A stretch of 64,000 nt of DNA. Source: Streptomyces sp. NBRC 110028. Its GTDB lineage: Bacteria; Actinomycetota; Actinomycetes; Streptomycetales; Streptomycetaceae. The notes under the pieces were generated by a model. The model was not told where the DNA came from and ran no database searches. It was given only the letters and a program-made list of their open reading frames with translations. The stretch covers positions 306,094 to 370,093 of the forward strand of contig NZ_BBUZ01000024.1 of NCBI RefSeq assembly GCF_001417735.1. The letters are read 5' to 3'. Within the stretch, counting starts at the first letter, position 1; each line of letters starts with the position of its first letter. Positions 60,128-64,000 of this stretch are shown here, piece after piece. The translations under genes and the position numbers were made by a program.

Positions 60128-61525
60128 GTGGCTGCCCCCACCCCACACAGCGCACCGGACGGCCCCGAACGCCCGCCGGTCCCTCCCGAACTGGCCACAG
60201 TGCTGCGCGACCAGCTGGAAGCCGTCGCCGACGAGGTCGAGGAGGAGGTGCGCCGGCAGGTCCCGGAGTACGCGCGACCGGCCGACGGGACGTACCGCGC
60301 GCACCTCAGATCGGGCGTCGTCCAGGCGCTGACCCTGTTCGTCGACCACATCGCCGAACCGCCCCCCGGCCAGGGTGCCGCGATCACCACGACGTACTAC
60401 GCACTCGGGCGCGGTGAGGCGCTGGAGGGCCGCAGCCTGGACGCGCTGCAGTCCGCGCTACGGGTCGGCGGCCTGCGCGCCTGGCGGCTGATGGGCCGTA
60501 CGGCGGAGGAACTGGGCCTGGACTCCGCGGTGGTGGCGGCCCTGGGCGAGCTGGCGTTCCGTACCGTGCACGAGGTCGCGGAGGCGGCCGCGGCCGGATA
60601 CGCGGAGGCCCGGGTGCAGAGCCCCGACGAATTGGAGCGGCGCCGCCGCCGGCTGCTGGAACTGCTGCTGGGCGAGGGGCCGGCGGCCCCCGAGGCGGTG
60701 CAGGACCTGGCGCACTCCGCCCGGTGGCCGGTGCCGGGGCACGTCGCGGTCGTGGCGCTCGCGGCCACCCCGGATCAACGGGAGGAGGAGTGGCCGTTGG
60801 CGGCGGCGGGGGCGCTGGTGGACATGGAGTCCCGGCCGCCGCGGATGCTGGTGCCGGTGCCCGAGGACTCCGGCGGCTCCGGCTCCGGGGGCTTTGGGGG
60901 CTCCGGCTCGGGGGGCTCTGGGGGCTCTGGGGGCTCTGGGGGCTCCGGCTCGGGCGGTTCCGGCTCCGGGGGTTCCGGCGGTTTCGGTGGCCGGGCGTTC
61001 GGCCTCGCGCTGCGCGGGCGGCCCGCCGCGATCGGCCCCACCGTCCCGCTCGCCGAGGCCGCCCGGTCACTGCACTGGGCCACCCGGGCCCTCGGGCTGA
61101 TGGGCCGCGGGATCCTGCCCCGGCAGGGCGTGGTGCGCTGCGCCGACCATCTGTCGACGCTGCTGCTGCACAGCGACGAGCCGATGCTCGCCCAGATCCG
61201 CTCGCGCGCCCTCGCGCCCCTCGCCGAGGTCTCGGAGGGCCAGCGCGGGCGGCTCGCCGAAACGCTGCTGGCGTGGCTGCTCAGCGGCAGCAACGTGCCT
61301 GATGTCGCCGCGCGCCTCCACATCCACCCGCAGACGGTCCGCTATCGCCTGCGCCAGCTGGACAAGCTCTTCGGTGACGCGCTGCAGGACCCCGGCAGCC
61401 GTCTGGATCTCATCCTGGCGCTGCGTGCCGAAGCGCTCCGCAACGAATCCCCTTCACTCGGCCCCGGGCTCACGGGGCTCACGTCCGCACAAAAAGGCGA
61501 GGAATATTTGAATTCCCGGCCATAA
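60128..61525 (+). CDS. PucR-like helix-turn-helix regulator with Gly-Ser insert
   Basis: The 465-residue protein has an N-terminal helical sensor (about 20-175), a central GGDEF-like region (about 180-350) and the PucR C-terminal HTH (about 390-450, LLSGSNVPDVAARLHIHPQTVRYRLRQLD). Residues about 247-289 are an almost pure Gly/Ser linker with some Phe, coded by a degenerate minisatellite and inserted in the central domain. The GTG start has GGAGG 7 nt upstream. The role is unknown. Confidence 0.83.
   Translation: MAAPTPHSAPDGPERPPVPPELATVLRDQLEAVADEVEEEVRRQVPEYARPADGTYRAHLRSGVVQALTLFVDHIAEPPPGQGAAITTTYYALGRGEALEGRSLDALQSALRVGGLRAWRLMGRTAEELGLDSAVVAALGELAFRTVHEVAEAAAAGYAEARVQSPDELERRRRRLLELLLGEGPAAPEAVQDLAHSARWPVPGHVAVVALAATPDQREEEWPLAAAGALVDMESRPPRMLVPVPEDSGGSGSGGFGGSGSGGSGGSGGSGGSGSGGSGSGGSGGFGGRAFGLALRGRPAAIGPTVPLAEAARSLHWATRALGLMGRGILPRQGVVRCADHLSTLLLHSDEPMLAQIRSRALAPLAEVSEGQRGRLAETLLAWLLSGSNVPDVAARLHIHPQTVRYRLRQLDKLFGDALQDPGSRLDLILALRAEALRNESPSLGPGLTGLTSAQKGEEYLNSRP
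60866..60995. repeat. Gly-Ser coding minisatellite in the PucR-like gene
   Basis: Degenerate 9-bp units of the type GGCTCTGGG/GGCTCCGGC are repeated through the segment and encode the Gly-Ser linker. In-frame expansion or loss would alter linker length. Confidence 0.7.
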
Positions 61526-61606
61526 CACTCGGTCGGATCACGCGCATACCTTGGGGACGTCCTTGTTCGCGGCGCACTCCTCGCGCCCCACCCTCAAAGG
61601 ATTCCC

Positions 61607-62248
61607 ATGCGCATTCGCCTGGGCCTCGCCGTGCTCTCGCTGCTCGGCGGGGCCGGACTGGTCTCCCTCTCCGCTCCCACCGCAACGGCCGCCGCCTGCG
61701 CGGACATCGACGTCGTCGCGGCCCGTGGCACCTTCGAGCCGGGATCGCTCGGCTTCATCGTCGGCGACCCCGTCTATGCGGCGCTGCAGAAGAAAATCAC
61801 CGGCAAAACCCTGTCGAGCTACAAGGTGAACTACCCCGCCGACCTCTCCTTCACGTCGGCCGCGCAGGGCAACGCGGACGTGGTGAACCACGTCAAGAGC
61901 CAGGCGGCCGCCTGCCCGGACCAGCGTTTCGTGCTGGTCGGCTATTCGCAGGGCGCGAACGTCGTGGACAACTCGATCGGCATCAGCAGCGCGGGCGCGG
62001 TGGTCGGCAGCCCGATCGTGGCCACGATTCCCGCGGCGCTCGAACCCAAGGTCGCCGCCGTGCTGCTGTTCGGCAACCCGATCCGGGCCCTCGGCAGGAG
62101 CGTCACCGGCACCTACCAGAGCCGCACCATCGACTTCTGCGCCAAGGGCGACCCGATCTGTGAGAGCGGCGGGCTCGACGTGGGAGCGCACCTCGGCTAC
62201 ACCGCGAACGCCGACGCGGCGGCCACCTTCGCCGCGGGCAAGGTCTGA
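61607..62248 (+). CDS. secreted cutinase-family serine esterase
   Basis: The 213-residue protein has a signal peptide (about residues 1-29, LGLAVLSLLGGAGLVSLSAP) and the cutinase fold: CADIDVVAARGTFEPG, nucleophile elbow GYSQG, FCAKGDPIC with the catalytic Asp, and the His in GAHLGYT. Four cysteines match the two cutinase disulfides. Likely substrates are cutin-like polyesters or lipids. A terminator follows. Confidence 0.9.
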   Translation: MRIRLGLAVLSLLGGAGLVSLSAPTATAAACADIDVVAARGTFEPGSLGFIVGDPVYAALQKKITGKTLSSYKVNYPADLSFTSAAQGNADVVNHVKSQAAACPDQRFVLVGYSQGANVVDNSIGISSAGAVVGSPIVATIPAALEPKVAAVLLFGNPIRALGRSVTGTYQSRTIDFCAKGDPICESGGLDVGAHLGYTANADAAATFAAGKV

Positions 62249-62271
62249 TTCCCGCGGGCGTTGCGAAAGGG

Positions 62272-62293
62272 CCCGGGAGGATCACCTCCCGGG
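62272..62293 (+). terminator. terminator of the cutinase gene
   Basis: CCCGGGAGG and CCTCCCGGG form a perfect 9-bp stem with a 4-nt loop, 24 bp past the stop codon, followed by a T-rich CTTCT. Confidence 0.7.
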
Positions 62294-62591
62294 GCCTTCT
62301 CGTGTGGGTGACTACCGGGGTGCGCGGGCGGGTTGACGACGAGCCGCTTCACCTGTGGCGAGGTGGCCGGCTGGAGGCGGCCGTGAGCACCATCGCCATG
62401 GTCAGCGACACCGCCGGCGCGGCACTGCGCGGAGTGGGCGCCATGCCCATGCTCACAAGAACGCGGCGACCGGCGACGCCATTGTCACCAGGGATCACCC
62501 CCTCTTCACCGCTTCCCCGTTCTCCCGGGCCCTCGTTTGTGCTTCGATGCCGTGCGCACGGTACGAACGGGTGAGCGACGGGAGTATGCGT
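62294..62591. other. intergenic stretch with no supported gene
   Basis: This ~300-bp segment between the cutinase terminator and the PI-PLC gene holds short open frames with poor codon bias and no recognisable domain. It must contain the PI-PLC promoter, but I see no consensus boxes. Confidence 0.5.
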
Positions 62592-63479
62592 ATGGATCGG
62601 CGAGGTTTTCTCAAGGGCGCGGCCGCACTGTCCACCGCCGGAGTGGTCACCGCGTTAGGCGGGGTCGCCGCCGCCGCGGCGCCCACCCGGCCCCTGGCCG
62701 CTACGGACTGGCTGTCCGGCATCCCCGACGCCACGCCCGTGCAGCGGCTGACCCTTCCCGGAACACACGACTCCGGGGCCCGTCACGGCGGGCCGTGGAC
62801 CGAGTGCCAGAACACCACCATCGCCGACCAGCTCAGCAGCGGCATCCGCTTCCTGGACATCCGCTGCCGGGCGTTCGAGAACGCCTTCCCGATCCACCAC
62901 GGCGCCTCCTACCAGCACCTCAACTTCGACGACGTCCTCGGAGCGTGCCGCGCGTTCCTCTCCGCGCATCCGTCCGAGACCGTGCTGATGCGCGTCAAGC
63001 AGGAGTACTCGAAGGAGAGCGAGGCGGAGTTCCGCCGGATCTTCGACACCTATCTCGACGGCAAGGGCTGGCGCTCCCTCTTCCGCCTCGACGCCACCCT
63101 CCCGACCCTGGGGCAGGCCCGGGGCCGGGTCGTGCTGCTCGCCGACTCGGGCAACATGCCGGGCGTCCGGTACGCGGACCCGCAGCTGTTCGACATCCAG
63201 GACGACTACATGGCGGAGCCGTTCGGCAAGTACCCCAAGATCGAGGCGCAGTTCCGCAAGGCGGTGGCCCAGCCCGGCAAGCTCTACATGAACTACGTCA
63301 GCACCGCCGCGCTCCTCCCGCCCCGCTCCAACGCGGACCGGCTGAACCCGCAGGTCAAGTCCCTGCTGGAGGCATCGGGCAACCAGGGCTGGACGGGGCT
63401 CGGCATCGTTCCGATGGACTTCCCGAACACCACCTCGGGCCTGGTCGACGCCCTGGTGAGGCACAACCCGGCCGGCTGA
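62592..63479 (+). CDS. secreted phosphatidylinositol-specific phospholipase C
   Basis: The 295-residue protein has a Tat-type signal (MDRRGFLKGAAALSTAG; twin Arg) and the PI-PLC X domain: catalytic His in LPGTHDSGA and the second His in PIHHGASYQ, with FLDIRCR between them and RVVLLADSG later. It cleaves phosphatidylinositol to the cyclic phosphate outside the cell. ATG 62592 was chosen because GGGAG lies 7 nt upstream; an ATG 6 bp earlier is too close to it. A long terminator hairpin follows. Confidence 0.9.
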   Translation: MDRRGFLKGAAALSTAGVVTALGGVAAAAAPTRPLAATDWLSGIPDATPVQRLTLPGTHDSGARHGGPWTECQNTTIADQLSSGIRFLDIRCRAFENAFPIHHGASYQHLNFDDVLGACRAFLSAHPSETVLMRVKQEYSKESEAEFRRIFDTYLDGKGWRSLFRLDATLPTLGQARGRVVLLADSGNMPGVRYADPQLFDIQDDYMAEPFGKYPKIEAQFRKAVAQPGKLYMNYVSTAALLPPRSNADRLNPQVKSLLEASGNQGWTGLGIVPMDFPNTTSGLVDALVRHNPAG

Positions 63480-63498
63480 CGGCGGCTCGGCGGCGGCT

Positions 63499-63531
63499 CG
63501 GCGGCGGCTCGTGGTGGATGAGCCGCCGCCG
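63499..63531 (+). terminator. terminator of the PI-PLC gene
   Basis: CGGCGGCGGCTC (63499-63510) and its exact complement (63520-63531) form a 12-bp stem with a 9-nt loop, 20 bp beyond the stop codon. It may also serve the convergent family 6 hydrolase gene. Confidence 0.6.
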
Positions 63532-63561
63532 TACCGGTCCACGGGCCGTACCGGTCCACGG
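63531..63561. repeat. 14-bp direct repeat after PI-PLC
   Basis: GTACCGGTCCACGG occurs at 63531-63544 and again at 63548-63561, separated by 3 bp. No function is evident. Confidence 0.7.
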
Positions 63562-63586
63562 ATCGCGGGGGTGTCAGCGGGCGGGG

Positions 63587-64000
63587 TCAGGGGGTGAGCG
63601 AGGGACGGGCGAAGCGTACGAGTTCCTGGGCCTGGTCGGGGAACCACCGGCCCGCCTCGGGGTTCACCGTGCCGCGCACCGGGTCCGAGGGGCCGGGGGT
63701 GCCACGGAAGCAGCGGCCGTCGGACTGGCCGGGGGTCTTCACCCACAGGGCGGCGTCGTGCAGCGGGTCGCCGGTGGCGGTGGTGGGGCGGGCGCCGAGG
63801 CCGCGGCGGGGCGGGTTGCACCAGGACTGGGGGTCCGCGTGACGGCTGTTCGGGGGTGTCCAGGGGCCGCGGCCGTTGCGGCTGGTGTCGGTGACGAAGT
63901 GCTTCATCTCCGACGGGTCGTGCGGTTCGTGGGCGCGCAGCCACGCCCGGAGGTGGCGCCGCGACCAGTCCCGCTCGGGGCAGGCGGCCGGGTCGCCGCC
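63587..64000 (-). CDS. glycoside hydrolase family 6 protein (5' end outside window)
   Basis: The frame is open to the right edge, giving 137 C-terminal residues. MKHFVTDTSRNGRGPW, WCNPPRRGLG, PTTATGDPLHDAALWVKTPGQSDG and RWFPDQAQELVRFARP match the end of bacterial GH6 endoglucanases or cellobiohydrolases, including the catalytic-centre loop TSRNG and the conserved Lys-Pro-Gly-x-Ser-Asp. It should be a secreted cellulase. Signal peptide and any cellulose-binding module are outside the window. Confidence 0.85.
   Translation of the reverse strand, partial: GGDPAACPERDWSRRHLRAWLRAHEPHDPSEMKHFVTDTSRNGRGPWTPPNSRHADPQSWCNPPRRGLGARPTTATGDPLHDAALWVKTPGQSDGRCFRGTPGPSDPVRGTVNPEAGRWFPDQAQELVRFARPSLTP

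Overview
The window is very GC-rich with strong third-position GC bias. Its gene content (uric acid and allantoin catabolism, a CYP157-type P450, an RNase Sa homologue, a fused pcaL-type protein, XRE-cupin, MmyB and PucR regulators, and many secreted enzymes) points to a Streptomyces chromosome. I see no tRNA, rRNA, CRISPR, integrase, transposase or phage gene, so this looks like ordinary chromosome rather than an island. Genes are tightly packed; many start at GTG and several neighbours overlap by 4 bp.

Layout. 0-9.6 kb: a cut-off proline/glycine-rich protein, secreted gamma-glutamyltranspeptidase, a small membrane-anchored protein, a secreted CocE/X-Pro type hydrolase, and a four-gene polar amino acid ABC importer on the minus strand. 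9.7-15.1 kb: a secreted SGNH esterase, exonuclease III, a metallo-beta-lactamase-fold hydrolase, a fused enol-lactonase/carboxymuconolactone decarboxylase and a membrane-anchored protein. 15.1-28.2 kb is a sugar-uptake region: a CUT2-type sugar ABC importer with a ROK sugar kinase and GntR regulator, then an Opp-type five-gene importer that faces a clan A glycoside hydrolase across a promoter region carrying two LacI-like palindromes. 28.2-33.8 kb: a P450 without the ExxR motif, a small secreted protein, a PheC-like secreted binding protein/dehydratase, KDPG aldolase and KDG kinase, and a secreted RNase Sa. 33.8-39.4 kb: an XRE-cupin regulator with a small membrane protein, a SCO6745-type protein, an AhpD-like protein, an APC permease, and a divergent MmyB regulator/SDR pair.

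39.4-50.3 kb is the clearest functional unit, purine nitrogen salvage. Allantoicase and allantoinase form one operon, with an IclR regulator divergent from it. Then come a MocA-like protein and malate synthase (which uses glyoxylate). 8-oxoguanine/guanine deaminase, urate oxidase, HIU hydrolase and OHCU decarboxylase form a second operon, next to a small HTH regulator and a thiamine-binding-type protein. Together they would take urate to allantoin, allantoate, ureidoglycolate plus urea and, after a lyase not in this window, glyoxylate to malate. Xanthine dehydrogenase is also not here. The allantoinase and malate synthase promoters share a TTCC-N7-GGAA palindrome.

50.5-64 kb: a zinc-ribbon protein with a possible degenerate nuclease fold, a secreted zinc peptidase, two acyl-CoA synthetases facing a GAF-LuxR regulator, a TetR regulator, CorA, AraC and PucR regulators, cutinase, PI-PLC and the 3' end of a family 6 glycoside hydrolase.

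Non-coding structure that is not explained by genes: two related ~170-bp palindromic MITE-like elements (5720-5886 and 45995-46169), the second next to a PA14-domain gene remnant; two perfect GTnAC-n6-GTnAC (AfsQ1-type) sites before the CocE-type gene; and a series of promoter palindromes next to regulator genes. All functions are inferred from sequence patterns recalled from known families; no searches were run.
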